Positions 1-8,735 are shown, numbered from the stretch's first letter. The stretch: 64,000 nucleotides of DNA from Vibrio bivalvicida (GCF_001399455.2 NZ_LLEI02000053.1:104141-168140); one strand, 5' to 3'. A program made the numbers and translations. The notes: generated from the sequence alone by a model not told the origin.

Positions 1-729
1 AATCGCAGTCCAGTAGCTAATCAACAATTCTGATAGGGCACGATTATATTGTTTATTCGCTAACAAGTGCTTACCGACCGTAGTGTGATACTCAATCACA
101 GTGGGAATTGACTTTGAGCTGTCTACATAGGGTTTTACTTCGAGGTATAGCTGGTCGGCAAGATCGGTACTCCCTTGCGCGGAGGCGATTTCGGCTTTAA
201 GCATCTTCATGCGGTATTTGAGACCGCGAGCGAGTTGCTGAGGATTGTCGATGTGGCTGAATTTTTCTTCAATTTCAGCCATGTTCTGCTTTGCAGTTTC
301 AGCATCACCATCTATCAGCCAAGAAAACCTGACTTCGACCAGTCTCAGATCAAGCAACAAGAAAGGAAGCTTATAAGACTCCGCTAACGATTTGGCCTGT
401 TTCAGCAAACTGAGAGCTTCAAGTTGGTTTCCTAAGTTAAACTCGGCCCGAGCGAGAATACGTAAGGCATCGATTGTCCCCCCAGGAGTACGGGTTCGAC
501 TATCGGCTTCATCGCGAGAAATTGCTGAGGGGCTTTTTTCGGTTTTGTTAGTTAAGGTACGCTGGGTTAAATAATCCGTCGCAAGCTGCTTAGCTTGTTT
601 AGGGACAATATCAACTAAACCATTGGCTTCACTCAAAACTGCCGATGAATACAAGGTATTCGCCCATAGTGGCGCAGAGAGAAGGAGTAACAATGCGCTA
701 ATAAAGCGTTCCCAGCGTACTTTTATCAT
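1..729 (-). CDS. Exported helical-repeat protein, 3' part outside window
   Basis: Only the first 243 codons are present; the reading frame is open to the window edge. The protein begins with a signal peptide (hydrophobic core at residues 9-20, cleavage after LWA), followed by a helical region whose segments (RILARAEFNLGNQLEALSLL and a later NKQYNRALSELL) resemble tetratricopeptide helices. It starts 13 nt after the queF stop, so the two are probably cotranscribed. Exported TPR-like regions of this kind often precede a GGDEF or histidine-kinase module, but no such domain is visible here, so the function is left open. I am confident it is a gene; the family is unknown. Confidence 0.75.
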   Translation of the reverse strand, partial: MIKVRWERFISALLLLLSAPLWANTLYSSAVLSEANGLVDIVPKQAKQLATDYLTQRTLTNKTEKSPSAISRDEADSRTRTPGGTIDALRILARAEFNLGNQLEALSLLKQAKSLAESYKLPFLLLDLRLVEVRFSWLIDGDAETAKQNMAEIEEKFSHIDNPQQLARGLKYRMKMLKAEIASAQGSTDLADQLYLEVKPYVDSSKSIPTVIEYHTTVGKHLLANKQYNRALSELLISYWTAI

Positions 730-742
730 TAGTGTTGACGTC

Positions 743-1588
743 CTATTGTCGAGCCATACGTTGATTGTGACTAGGTTGGCTGTTTACGTTAGAGCGATAA
801 GGGTTGATATCTAAACCACCACGCCTTGTATAACGTGCGTAAACCGTCAACGTTTCAGGCTGGCAGAATTCCATAATGTCAGTGAAAATACGCTCAACAC
901 ATTGTTCATGAAACTCATTGTGCTCGCGGAATGAGACAAGGTAGCGAAGCAGGGCTTCACGATCTATTTGCTTACCCTTGTATTGAATTTCGACACTGCC
1001 CCAATCCGGTTGGTTAGTGATTAGACAGTTTGATTTCAATAAGTGGCTGTGTAGGCTCTCTTCGACAAGTTCACCGATTGCAGCACCTTGAATCAACGTG
1101 CGGTCAAAGTCATAGTTAGTGATCTCAATATCTTGCTCATCAATGCACTCGCCATCCATTGTTACGACAACAGAATCGGTGTAATCCACCACTGAACGTA
1201 CAGTAACGGAAACAGTTTCACCTGCGCATGCCGAAAGATCCTGTACTAAAGTCTGTTCCACGTGATCCCAAGATGGAAAACGTGTTTGATTGAGGCTGTT
1301 TAGGTACAGTTTAAAAGACTTAGATTCGATCAGGTTAGCGCTAGTGGCAGGGATAGAAACCTCACCCACTGCGACTTGAGGCAAGCCTTTATCGTTTAAC
1401 CAAGAAAGCTCGTACAAGGTCCAAATATCACAACCTCGAAACGGCAATGAATCGCCAAGATTTAAGTCATCACGGTTGAGGCTACGAGGAACCGGTTGCA
1501 ACAAACTTGAATCATATTGGTTCGAATACTCAGTCTTTTGACCGAGCGTCAGGCCAGTAAGCTCTTTAGCGTCAGAATATTTGCTCAT
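743..1588 (-). CDS. queF: NADPH-dependent 7-cyano-7-deazaguanine reductase QueF
   Basis: Reduces preQ0 to preQ1 in the cytoplasm, a step in queuosine tRNA modification. The 281-residue length matches the long, two-domain QueF class (E. coli about 282). The motif SNCLITNQPDWG (about residues 190-201) holds the cysteine that forms the thioimide with preQ0 and the nearby aspartate. A downstream EFHEQCVERIF segment is also typical of the family. The ORF extends four codons upstream to 1600, but the start MSKYSDAKEL at 1588 fits the family better. The exported helical protein follows at 13 nt. The syd gene is divergent. Confidence 0.95.
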   Translation of the reverse strand: MSKYSDAKELTGLTLGQKTEYSNQYDSSLLQPVPRSLNRDDLNLGDSLPFRGCDIWTLYELSWLNDKGLPQVAVGEVSIPATSANLIESKSFKLYLNSLNQTRFPSWDHVEQTLVQDLSACAGETVSVTVRSVVDYTDSVVVTMDGECIDEQDIEITNYDFDRTLIQGAAIGELVEESLHSHLLKSNCLITNQPDWGSVEIQYKGKQIDREALLRYLVSFREHNEFHEQCVERIFTDIMEFCQPETLTVYARYTRRGGLDINPYRSNVNSQPSHNQRMARQ

Positions 1589-1670
1589 ACTTTTGTTCAT
1601 TTTCTATTAGAATGTCGAGAATTTTACGCAATCCCGCACTTAAAAGCGAATATTCATGTTGGAGAATCTA

Positions 1671-2216
1671 ATGGCTGACCATGCCTTGCAAGCGTTGCTC
1701 TCATTCAGCAAAAAATACCGTCAGGCTTATCTTGATGCACATGGCCATCTTCCAAGAAGTGAAGAGTTGGTTGATTTAGTGTCGCCTTGTGTCGAGAGTA
1801 AAACGGATAATGCAGTTGAGTGGCAGGCGTACCAAAGAGAGCAAGCTGCAGATTTTACCAATGTAGAAAATGGTATTGAGCTAACACTGCATGAAGACAT
1901 CAAAACCTTTTATGGCTCTCAATACAGTGCAGATATGGATGCGACTTGGCAGGGCAACGAGCTAACGCTGCTGCAAGTATGGAGCGATGATGACTTTGTT
2001 CGTTTACAAGAGAACATTCTAGGCCATCTGGTGACTCAGCGCCGTTTGAAGTTAAAGCCAACCGTGTTTATCGGCGCTACGGATGCGGAATTGGATGTTG
2101 TCTCAATCTGTAACTTAACAGGGAACGTGATTTTAGAGCGACTAGGCACAGATAAGCGCGATGTCTTAGCACAAGACATCGCCGAGTTTTTGGCCAACCT
2201 AGAACCTGTGGTGTAA
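1671..2216 (+). CDS. syd: SecY-interacting protein Syd
   Basis: Syd is a peripheral membrane protein that binds SecY on the cytoplasmic face and is thought to monitor or destabilise faulty SecYEG complexes. Choosing ATG at 1671 gives 181 residues, the same length as E. coli Syd, and places a GGAG ribosome-binding site at 1661-1664 with a 6-nt spacer; an in-frame ATG at 1656 lacks such a site. Family-typical segments include FYGSQYSADMDATW and the LQVWSDDDF stretch. It is divergent from queF and is followed 2 nt later by the DUF2310 gene, suggesting cotranscription. Confidence 0.93.
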   Translation: MADHALQALLSFSKKYRQAYLDAHGHLPRSEELVDLVSPCVESKTDNAVEWQAYQREQAADFTNVENGIELTLHEDIKTFYGSQYSADMDATWQGNELTLLQVWSDDDFVRLQENILGHLVTQRRLKLKPTVFIGATDAELDVVSICNLTGNVILERLGTDKRDVLAQDIAEFLANLEPVV

Positions 2217-2218
2217 TC

Positions 2219-2995
2219 ATGTACGTTGTAGAACTTCAGTTTGAGTGTTTTGATAACACCACGATTAGTGCGGTCGACAAAGCGATTAATGGCTTAATGG
2301 ATGCTCTGCGTTATAACGGTCAAGTGTTGGGGCGTGAGTTTCCAATTGTGATGGGGGAAGGCGAGTTTTTTGCTCGAGTGGTTTGCCCCGAGCAAGACAG
2401 TTTACACCCAAGCTACCATTCTGACTTTGTAAAGGTTTGCTTGAACCGCCTGTCTGAGGCAAGTCTACTTGCGCCTAAAATGCGTCTTCTTGGTCGTGAC
2501 CTTAATTCTGAGGAGGCTGCGGAAGAGGAGCAACCAAGTTGGCAGGTGCTGTATACCACGTATGTTCATACCTGCTCTCCGCTAAGAAGTGGTGAAACAC
2601 TATTACCTATCCCACTTTATCGCAATGAAGCGACGTTAAATGGTGATCATAAAGCGGTGGTAAAATGGCAGACCGAGTGGCAAGCGTGTGATGAAATACA
2701 GATGGCTGGTGGTTGCCGAGCCGAGCATGCTGCGTTGCATGAGATTTGCGATATAGACAGTGTACTATTTAAGCGTGGTTGGGATTTACGCGGTCGCATC
2801 GAATATATCACTAAGATACCAACATACTACTATCAGTATCGAGTCGGTGGACAAAGTCTCGCAGACGAAAAAGCACGTAAATGTCCTAAGTGCGGCGGTG
2901 AGTGGCTATTAGATGAGCCATTACACGATATCTTCTACTTTAAGTGCGATGATTGCCGAATTGTCTCTAATATCTCCTGGGATCACCTCAAATAA
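2219..2995 (+). CDS. DUF2310 zinc-ribbon protein
   Basis: A 258-residue soluble protein with a C-terminal zinc ribbon: CPKCGGEW (about residues 222-229) and CDDCR (about 243-247) supply four cysteines. This arrangement matches the DUF2310 family, annotated as possibly nucleic-acid binding; the biochemical role is not established. It starts 2 nt after the syd stop codon and probably forms an operon with it. It ends at a bidirectional terminator shared with the convergent DUF2897 gene. Confidence 0.8.
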   Translation: MYVVELQFECFDNTTISAVDKAINGLMDALRYNGQVLGREFPIVMGEGEFFARVVCPEQDSLHPSYHSDFVKVCLNRLSEASLLAPKMRLLGRDLNSEEAAEEEQPSWQVLYTTYVHTCSPLRSGETLLPIPLYRNEATLNGDHKAVVKWQTEWQACDEIQMAGGCRAEHAALHEICDIDSVLFKRGWDLRGRIEYITKIPTYYYQYRVGGQSLADEKARKCPKCGGEWLLDEPLHDIFYFKCDDCRIVSNISWDHLK

Positions 2996-3006
2996 CACTT
3001 GAAAAT

Positions 3007-3036
3007 AAAAAAGACGCTAATTTAAGCGTCTTTTTT
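3007..3036. terminator. Bidirectional rho-independent terminator
   Basis: The stem AAAAAAGACGCT / AGCGTCTTTTTT with loop AATTTA is followed by T runs on both strands. It ends the syd-DUF2310 transcript and the convergent dapE-side transcript. The last codons and the stop of the DUF2897 gene lie inside the stem. Confidence 0.85.
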
Positions 3037-3198
3037 GGAGTCTTGCGACTCTGGAGTCGTCTCTTCGCCATCGATGTGTGGTTTCTTTTCAGACTGACCA
3101 AACTTCATATTGGCTGTGTATTTAAGGGCTGCAATGTTGCCTATTACGACGCTCAACACAATAACAATAATAACCCATGGGTTAGTCAGTAAATCCAT
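3022..3198 (-). CDS. DUF2897 small membrane protein (58 aa)
   Basis: A short gene found by reading the reverse strand next to the peptidase gene. It encodes 58 residues: MDLLTNPW, a single membrane segment (about residues 8-25, VIIVIVLSVVIGNIAAL) and a charged, hydrophilic tail with QSEKKPHIDGEE. This architecture matches DUF2897, a gammaproteobacterial family often found beside dapE, where enterics carry the comparable small gene ypfN. The start lies 8 nt after the stop of the upstream peptidase gene on the same strand. The terminal KKDA and stop codon are encoded by the terminator stem. Function unknown. Confidence 0.75.
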   Translation of the reverse strand: MDLLTNPWVIIVIVLSVVIGNIAALKYTANMKFGQSEKKPHIDGEETTPESQDSKKDA

Positions 3199-3206
3199 CA
3201 CAGCAC

Positions 3207-3881
3207 CTATTTTGAAATATTGCTAATAAACTGATTGTAGATCGTTTCGAGCTGTTCTAACACCGTCTTCTTACCCAAAATCGACGTTGAGGCAAGCTGT
3301 TGTTTGAGTGTCGATGCATCTAACTGCTTTAAGCATTGCTCGGCCACGTCTTTATGGCTGATATGCCAAGGTTCAACCGCGACACCACCGAGATCTTGGG
3401 CATAAGGAAAAAAGAACCCATAATCATGTAGATTGCGGCTTAACCAATCATAAAAGGCTTTCTGATGTCCAGTGAGATACTCCCAAGGTTCCAACTTGAG
3501 TGCTTCACCCTGAGGTAAGCTATCTCGATCAAACACATCAAAATCTGTTCCCCAGTGATGGCGACTGCCGCCAGGTAAGGCTGACCAACGAAGAATCGCG
3601 ATAACCTTATTTGCTTCAGACAAAGATTCAGTGTTAATTACTTGGCTATCGCTGTCCAAGATGTCAGTTTTTCCCGCCATCTTGTTATTCCAGATCGTGG
3701 TTTGGCGATCAAAATCGCGAAAGCCACTGGCGATATTGAAATTAAATCCAGCCTCAGTGGCTGACTGTTTCAGTGCCAGTAAATCTTGGCTCACTGCAGC
3801 GTGAACCAAGAATGCTTTTTGACCAACCACAGTTTCAACCAGATGGCTGGTGGATTGACCTGTCAGTTGCTCTGGTGTCAT
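3207..3881 (-). CDS. M15 family D-alanyl-D-alanine carboxypeptidase (VanY-like)
   Basis: A 224-residue zinc peptidase of the VanY/M15B type, expected to trim D-Ala from peptidoglycan stem peptides. The zinc-binding signatures are visible: SRHHWGTDFDV (SxHxxGxxxD; about residues 105-115) and EPWHIS near residue 170. SGFRDFDRQ supplies the usual arginine-containing substrate-side segment. No clear signal peptide is seen, unlike many VanY proteins, so its location is uncertain. The start is 2 nt from the dapE stop, so it is the third gene of a yffB-dapE-peptidase-DUF2897 operon. Confidence 0.85.
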   Translation of the reverse strand: MTPEQLTGQSTSHLVETVVGQKAFLVHAAVSQDLLALKQSATEAGFNFNIASGFRDFDRQTTIWNNKMAGKTDILDSDSQVINTESLSEANKVIAILRWSALPGGSRHHWGTDFDVFDRDSLPQGEALKLEPWEYLTGHQKAFYDWLSRNLHDYGFFFPYAQDLGGVAVEPWHISHKDVAEQCLKQLDASTLKQQLASTSILGKKTVLEQLETIYNQFISNISK

Positions 3882-3883
3882 GA

Positions 3884-5017
3884 TTAAGCTAATAGGTTTT
3901 CCAATGTTTTTTGGTACATCTCGGTCAGTTTTTCTAAGTCTGAAACCTTAACGCACTCGTTCACTTTGTGAATGGTAGCGTTTACTGGACCTAGCTCAAC
4001 CACCTGGCCACCCATACGGGCAATAAATCGACCGTCAGAAGTACCGCCTGTCGTCAGCAGCGCAGGCTTAGTTTGGTTAACCGCATCTACCGCATCAACC
4101 ACTGCATCAAGTAGCGCACCGGTATCGGTCAGGAACGGGTCGCCATTAAACGTCCATTTAAGATCATAGTCTAAGTCATGCTTGTTTAATGTTTCAGTTA
4201 CACGAGAAACAATGGCATCGTTGTTTAGCTCAGTACTAAATCGCAAGTTGAACTGAACGTTAAACTCGCCAGGAATGACATTTGATGCGCCCGTGCCTGC
4301 ATGGACATTAGGGATCTGGAAACTGGTTGGTGGGAAGTAGGCATTGCCTTTATCCCACTCAGTGGTTGCCAATTCATGGATAGCCATCAGAGATTGGTGA
4401 ACCGGGTTTTTCGCCAGGTGTGGGTAGGCGACATGGCCTTGAATTCCTTTGACTGTAAGATCGCCAGTAATAGACCCACGGCGACCATTCTTCACGACAT
4501 CACCCACAATCTCAGTGCTTGAAGGCTCACCGACAATACACATGTCGATGTTTTCGCCGCGCTCCATCAGTGTTTCAACCACACGGACTGTTCCGTTAAT
4601 AAAAGGGCCTTCTTCATCTGATGTGATTAAGAAACCAATCGAACCCTTGTGATCTGGGTTATCAGCAATGAACTGTTCAACCGCCACAATCATACTTGCC
4701 AGAGAACCTTTCATATCGGCTGCGCCGCGACCGTGCAAGAAGCCATCTTTGATGGTTGGTTCAAAGGGAAGGGTGTCCCATAGCTCCAATTTACCAGCTG
4801 GCACGACATCTGTGTGACCAGCAAATGCGAATAGGGGAGCTTGTGTACCACGGCGAGCCCAGAAGTTGGTGGTATCCTCAAACACCATGACTTCAATTTC
4901 AAAGCCCAGTGCTTTAAGTCGCTCAATCATTACCTCTTGGCAGCCTGCGTCTTCAGGTGTTACCGATTGGCGACTAATTAAATTTTTTGCGAGAGCCAGA
5001 GTTGGGCTATCTGTCAT
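3884..5017 (-). CDS. dapE: Succinyl-diaminopimelate desuccinylase
   Basis: Hydrolyses N-succinyl-LL-diaminopimelate in lysine and meso-DAP biosynthesis. The 377 residues match the family length. The M20 metallopeptidase signatures are clear: FAGHTDVVPAG (metal-binding His and catalytic Asp), GRGAADMKGS, TSDEEGPFINGT (catalytic Glu pair), and late GGTSDGRF and NATIHKVNE segments. It sits between the ArsC-like gene and the M15 peptidase on the same strand, an arrangement similar to the enteric yffB-dapE pair. Confidence 0.97.
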   Translation of the reverse strand: MTDSPTLALAKNLISRQSVTPEDAGCQEVMIERLKALGFEIEVMVFEDTTNFWARRGTQAPLFAFAGHTDVVPAGKLELWDTLPFEPTIKDGFLHGRGAADMKGSLASMIVAVEQFIADNPDHKGSIGFLITSDEEGPFINGTVRVVETLMERGENIDMCIVGEPSSTEIVGDVVKNGRRGSITGDLTVKGIQGHVAYPHLAKNPVHQSLMAIHELATTEWDKGNAYFPPTSFQIPNVHAGTGASNVIPGEFNVQFNLRFSTELNNDAIVSRVTETLNKHDLDYDLKWTFNGDPFLTDTGALLDAVVDAVDAVNQTKPALLTTGGTSDGRFIARMGGQVVELGPVNATIHKVNECVKVSDLEKLTEMYQKTLENLLA

Positions 5018-5038
5018 CCTTGAAATCCTTACGAAAAA

Positions 5039-5386
5039 TTATGAAAAAATAGTAGCGTATTGGTCAGCTTTGAAGCCTAGATGGTATTCAGCACCTGAAA
5101 CCAGAATTGGGCGTTTGATCATTGCTGGCTGCTCAACTAAAAGCTCAATTGCGTTCGCTTCGTTTAGCGACTCTTTTTGTTCTTGAGTCAGTTGGCGGTA
5201 GGTTGTGCCGCGCTTGTTGAGAACGTTTTCCCAGCCAAGTTGTTGGCAGAAAGTTTCTACCAAAGCTTTGTCGATACCTTGCTTACGGTAATCGTGAAAA
5301 TTGTATTCCACTCCTTCAGCTTCAAGCCATTTTTTGGCTTTTTTGATTGTGTCGCAGTTAGGAATGCCATACATGGTGATTGTCAT
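5039..5386 (-). CDS. ArsC/Spx-family thioredoxin-fold protein (YffB-like)
   Basis: A 115-residue thioredoxin-like protein starting MTITMYGIPNCDTIKKAKKW. It has a single N-terminal cysteine in GIPNC, as in the YffB branch of ArsC-like proteins, which are glutathione-dependent in some cases but not proven arsenate reductases. KRGTTYRQL and KRPILVSG are family-typical. The open frame runs upstream to 5506, but that extension is not conserved in character, and ATG at 5386 agrees with family length. It is the first gene of the run into dapE, 21 nt upstream. Confidence 0.85.
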   Translation of the reverse strand: MTITMYGIPNCDTIKKAKKWLEAEGVEYNFHDYRKQGIDKALVETFCQQLGWENVLNKRGTTYRQLTQEQKESLNEANAIELLVEQPAMIKRPILVSGAEYHLGFKADQYATIFS

Positions 5387-5611
5387 AGTGGAACCTTTGA
5401 AAGTGACTTTGGGCAATCTGCCCTTGTTGTTTTTTAGTTTGTTTTTGCATCCTAGCAGGAAGTGAGGAGCGAGACAAAAGTGTGATGTATATATTTCATT
5501 GAGCAAAAAAAATGTGTTTCAGGCAAAGGCGATCGTCGAGTTTTTGATCAAACTCAACACACTTACGAGCAAAACAGAAATAATGACTCTAGAAATTTTA
5601 AGGAGATATCA

Positions 5612-5893
5612 ATGGAATTGAGTCCTGTTTTTGCAAGGCGCTTGTATCTTGCACTGCTTGTTGAAAATCTAGAGCGTCCAAATGTACCCAAATTAATTGA
5701 GCAAACAGGTTGGCCACGTCGTACTATCCAAGACGTGATTAAGGCTTTACCGGGGATTGGCATTGAATTGATGTTTGTCCAAGATGGACGACGCCATAAC
5801 GATGGCTATTATCAGCTATCCGATTGGGGACCTTTTGACAGTCAATGGGTTCTAGAAAGGGAGACTGACATCGCTGCAAGCCTTGGCTTTTAG
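5612..5893 (+). CDS. Winged helix-turn-helix protein (HTH_43 type)
   Basis: A 93-residue protein. Residues 9-45 form a helix-turn-helix (LYLALLVENLERPNVPKLI, then TGWPRRTIQDVIKALP), followed by a wing-like segment with DGRRHNDGYYQLSDWGPFD. The pattern fits the small HTH_43 winged-helix family found in Vibrio and Shewanella. The start has a good AAGGAG site (5600-5605). It is divergent from the yffB-dapE operon, so it may regulate its own intergenic region; that is inference only. Confidence 0.75.
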   Translation: MELSPVFARRLYLALLVENLERPNVPKLIEQTGWPRRTIQDVIKALPGIGIELMFVQDGRRHNDGYYQLSDWGPFDSQWVLERETDIAASLGF

Positions 5894-5910
5894 GCGAATG
5901 AATTGAATAC

Positions 5911-5940
5911 ACAAACCTAGCCTTTAAACGCTAGGTTTGT
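5911..5940. terminator. Bidirectional terminator
   Basis: The perfect 11-bp stem ACAAACCTAGC / GCTAGGTTTGT has an 8-nt loop and lies between the convergent winged-helix and lipoprotein genes. The T-rich tails are short, so strength is uncertain. Confidence 0.7.
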
Positions 5941-5942
5941 TG

Positions 5943-6302
5943 CTATTGGTTGCTACTTTTTTCAGGACAGTTGTAGGCATTGCCCATTACCGTGAATGAG
6001 GAAATAAAATCTTGCGGTTGAACCAGATAAACAGTGTTAGCACCTAGATCAAATGCTTGATTTTTAATGTCATTCAGAGCACCGCGCACCATCACATCAT
6101 TAGGGAAGAAGATATAACTGTACCAGTGACCTTCGCTTCCCGTTACTTCTCCTAGCCACTGACAATCGTCGGCATTAAACTGAGCATCTAGGCGCAGATG
6201 TACTCCACTGGCATCTGGATCCAATTTGGCTGTTGGTGTTGAACATCCAGCGAGCACAGCAAGAGTGGCTGCGAATACAATGTATTTAGTTTTGGCCAAC
6301 AT
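5943..6302 (-). CDS. Small lipoprotein, DUF4156-like
   Basis: A 119-residue predicted lipoprotein. Residues 1-18 form a signal peptide ending in the lipobox LAGC, with the lipidated cysteine at about residue 19. The mature part has two cysteines (ADDCQW and YNCPEK) that could form a disulfide, and the segment IKNQAFDLGANTVYLV, which is characteristic of the DUF4156/RcsF-like fold. ATG at 6302 is preferred to the upstream in-frame TTG. It overlaps the end of the DUF2956 gene by 17 nt, so translation is probably coupled. Function unknown. Confidence 0.75.
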   Translation of the reverse strand: MLAKTKYIVFAATLAVLAGCSTPTAKLDPDASGVHLRLDAQFNADDCQWLGEVTGSEGHWYSYIFFPNDVMVRGALNDIKNQAFDLGANTVYLVQPQDFISSFTVMGNAYNCPEKSSNQ

Positions 6303-6630
6303 AGGCAATAAATCCTATCCAACTGATGACGAGTAACACCCAAGGTAATATTGAACGTTTGCTGTTGATTTCTTGGCTTTCAACTTCAGCTTGTGTGTTG
6401 TCTATGCTTACATCTTGTTCAACTCTCTTTGCCTTTTGCGCTTTTTTCTTCGCTTTATCCGCTTGTCGAGAGCGCTCTTTCTGCTGCTTTTTGTATTGGG
6501 CGATACCTTTCTCGATACCTTGAGCAATCAGCTTAGTTTGTTCTTTCGTTTGACTAGGCTTTTGAGTCGCTTTAGCGATCTTCATCGCTTCTTGTTGTGT
6601 TTCTTGAGAAGGAACCACTTTGTTTTTCAT
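6286..6630 (-). CDS. DUF2956 membrane-anchored basic protein
   Basis: A 114-residue protein: a long, lysine- and glutamine-rich helical N-terminal region (residues 10-75, with KKQQKERSRQADKAKKKAQKAK) and a single C-terminal membrane segment (about 93-112, ILPWVLLVISWIGFIAYVG). This tail-anchored layout and sequence match DUF2956. No function is known. It is the first gene of a two-gene unit with the downstream lipoprotein. Confidence 0.75.
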   Translation of the reverse strand: MKNKVVPSQETQQEAMKIAKATQKPSQTKEQTKLIAQGIEKGIAQYKKQQKERSRQADKAKKKAQKAKRVEQDVSIDNTQAEVESQEINSKRSILPWVLLVISWIGFIAYVGQN

Positions 6631-6714
6631 ATTGATAGGTCTTGCTAGATCAAAGATGTATTTATCCTAACAGGATATACTTTGTCAGTAATGAACAAAA
6701 GCTTTGGAGTGCTG

Positions 6715-7245
6715 ATGAAACGAGTTTTACTCGCCAGCTTGGTAATTGTCGTACCTGTGTATATTTGGCTTCAAGGTCAGCCACCTGCACCCATTGCAGA
6801 GCTTGAGCCGCAGCAGACTCATCAAGAGTGGATGTTGTCTTTGCAAGATCAGCTCAAACAAGATCCAAATCAAGCTGAGCTTTGGTTTCAACTCGGACAT
6901 GGCTATCTCAACAATCAAGATTTTCCTTCTGCTTTGACCTGTTTTGACTATGCAGTTCGATTAAGCCAACCACCGTCCGCCAACCAATTAGCGGCAAAAG
7001 CAACCGCCCTTTACTATGTTCATAAGCAGAGAATGACACAAGAAGTTAATTCTCTGCTTGAACAAGCGTTGCGTTTAGAACCCAATAACCTCACCGCCTT
7101 AACTTTGATTGCCAACGATCACTTTATTAGTTTTCGTTATCAGCAAGCGATTGCTACTTGGACGAAAATACTCGACTCGAATCACTCGGAACTAGATCGT
7201 GAGTCAGTGGTTCGCTCATTAAACCAAGCGAAACAGATGCTCTAA
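6715..7245 (+). CDS. nrfG: NrfG-like TPR protein
   Basis: A 176-residue protein with an N-terminal membrane anchor or signal (residues 3-18) and TPR helices: WFQLGHGYLNNQDFPSALTCF, AAKATALYYVH and LTLIANDHFISFRYQQAIATW. It resembles NrfG/CcmI C-terminal TPR domains, which present the apocytochrome haem motif to the lyase. ATG 6715 is chosen because GGAG lies at 6706-6709; upstream TTG 6682 and ATG 6691 lack a site. It is not in the nrfBCDE operon but convergent with nrfA, and that position supports the nrf assignment. The exact orthology is inferred. Confidence 0.75.
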   Translation: MKRVLLASLVIVVPVYIWLQGQPPAPIAELEPQQTHQEWMLSLQDQLKQDPNQAELWFQLGHGYLNNQDFPSALTCFDYAVRLSQPPSANQLAAKATALYYVHKQRMTQEVNSLLEQALRLEPNNLTALTLIANDHFISFRYQQAIATWTKILDSNHSELDRESVVRSLNQAKQML

Positions 7246-7261
7246 TGCCGTATCGTGAGGT

Positions 7262-7293
7262 AAAAAAAACCGGCGATTGATTCGCCGGTTTTT
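7262..7293. terminator. Terminator between nrfG-like gene and nrfA
   Basis: The stem AAACCGGCGA / TCGCCGGTTT with loop TTGAT is flanked by A and T runs, so it can act for both convergent genes. Confidence 0.85.
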
Positions 7294-7307
7294 GTTGCTG
7301 TTAGGGG

Positions 7308-8735
7308 TTAGTATTTAGATTCGCGTTGTTCAGCGGCTTTCTTCCACTCTGGGACCACAGTTTTCAAGAAGTGCTCTTTATCAGAGTTCATCTTATCCAT
7401 ATCCATACCCAGTGCTTGTTGTGCAGCGGCTTTAGTCGAGATATCAGGCAGCTCTACAGGATCTGTGATGCCTTTCTTCGCGAGTAGGCGAACAATCTTG
7501 GTGCGAGCATCTGCCGCGCGGTCTACCGCTGTACCTAATACTTCAAGTGCAACTTCTGGAGCGTGCATGTGTACACCGTGTGAGGCGATAGCGTAGTCCC
7601 AGCGCCATTGAGCGTGACGGATATCTTGAAGAATATCTTTCATCTCTTCTTCTGTCGCACCTGCTTTCCAAGCTTCGCCTGCTTCGAAGTGAGCAGCAAC
7701 AATTTGCTTCTCAGCGGTGAGCTTCATGTTGAGCACTTGGGCTTTGCGAGTAGAAACAATGTCACGTAGCTGATCTTTTGATTGCGTATGACAATTTGCA
7801 CAAGTGTCTTCGAAGCGATCAAATGGGTTACCGACTTTATGATCGGTATAGACGGTGCCATCTTCTTTGGTCACTTTCGGCATATGACAATCAACACACG
7901 CCACTTTGTTTTTGCCATGAATACCATCACGCCATGTTTCGTAACCTGGGTGTTGCGCTTTTAACATAGGCGCTTTAGAAACTTTGTGAGTCCAATCTTT
8001 AAAGCCAAGTGCATCGTAGTACTCTTCCATATCATCGACAGTGGTGCCCATATCCCATGGGAATTTAACTGACTTGTTCGGTCCAGTGAAGTAGTACTCT
8101 ACGTGGCACTGACCACAGACAGAGGCTTGTTGATCAAGGCGAGATTGTTGCTCAAAAGGTTTGTCTATCGCCTGAAACGCGCGTTCAACATAAGGTTTTG
8201 CTAACGCAAGTGCCGGCTCACCGTTCTTGAATGCTTCACTGCGAGTATCATGGCAGTCTGCACAACCAATAGGGTTGTTAATTTGGTCACCTAAACGGGC
8301 CCATTTTCCTTTAAAGTAGCCGTCTTCACCCCGTTCATCGATTACGCGACCTACGTCAGGGCTTTTACAGCTCCAACATGCCATTGGCATCGGGCCGGAG
8401 TTTTCATCTTGCGGCGCACCTGTACGCAGTGTTTGGCGCACATCATCAACGGCGTAAAAGTGGCCACGAGCCTTGTTGTAATCTTTAGCAAATCCATACC
8501 CAGCCCACAAAATCACCATATTTGGATCTTCTGCAAGTGCGTCTTCAATATGTTCGCTTTCTGAGGTGGCTTTCCAAGAATGGTATTGATCAGGGTGCTG
8601 TTGCTCATACGCATCGTTGCGAGGATCAATTAAGCCTTTATCTTCGGATGCAGCAAAGCTTGCGACACTCATCAGTGAAGTGGCCACAATTGCTAATGCT
8701 GCAGCGGATTTTGGTATCCAATGCAATTTATTCAC
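7308..8735 (-). CDS. nrfA: Ammonia-forming cytochrome c nitrite reductase (c552)
   Basis: Periplasmic pentahaem enzyme that reduces nitrite to ammonium with six electrons. The 475-residue precursor has a signal peptide (cleavage near ASFA-AS, residue 29). The active-site haem motif is CWSCK (residues 120-124), with lysine replacing histidine as the haem ligand. Four ordinary CXXCH motifs follow: CADCH 158, CGQCH 207, CVDCH 280 and CANCH 312. The calcium and substrate-site context (CHVEYYF, near residue 210) and the KAQHPGYETW segment are typical. It is transcribed alone and divergently from nrfB across a 476-nt region with anaerobic regulator sites. Confidence 0.98.
   Translation of the reverse strand: MNKLHWIPKSAAALAIVATSLMSVASFAASEDKGLIDPRNDAYEQQHPDQYHSWKATSESEHIEDALAEDPNMVILWAGYGFAKDYNKARGHFYAVDDVRQTLRTGAPQDENSGPMPMACWSCKSPDVGRVIDERGEDGYFKGKWARLGDQINNPIGCADCHDTRSEAFKNGEPALALAKPYVERAFQAIDKPFEQQSRLDQQASVCGQCHVEYYFTGPNKSVKFPWDMGTTVDDMEEYYDALGFKDWTHKVSKAPMLKAQHPGYETWRDGIHGKNKVACVDCHMPKVTKEDGTVYTDHKVGNPFDRFEDTCANCHTQSKDQLRDIVSTRKAQVLNMKLTAEKQIVAAHFEAGEAWKAGATEEEMKDILQDIRHAQWRWDYAIASHGVHMHAPEVALEVLGTAVDRAADARTKIVRLLAKKGITDPVELPDISTKAAAQQALGMDMDKMNSDKEHFLKTVVPEWKKAAEQRESKY

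Noticed and set aside
4866..5186. Plus-strand frame over dapE/yffB
   Set aside because: Antisense shadow of two well-supported genes.
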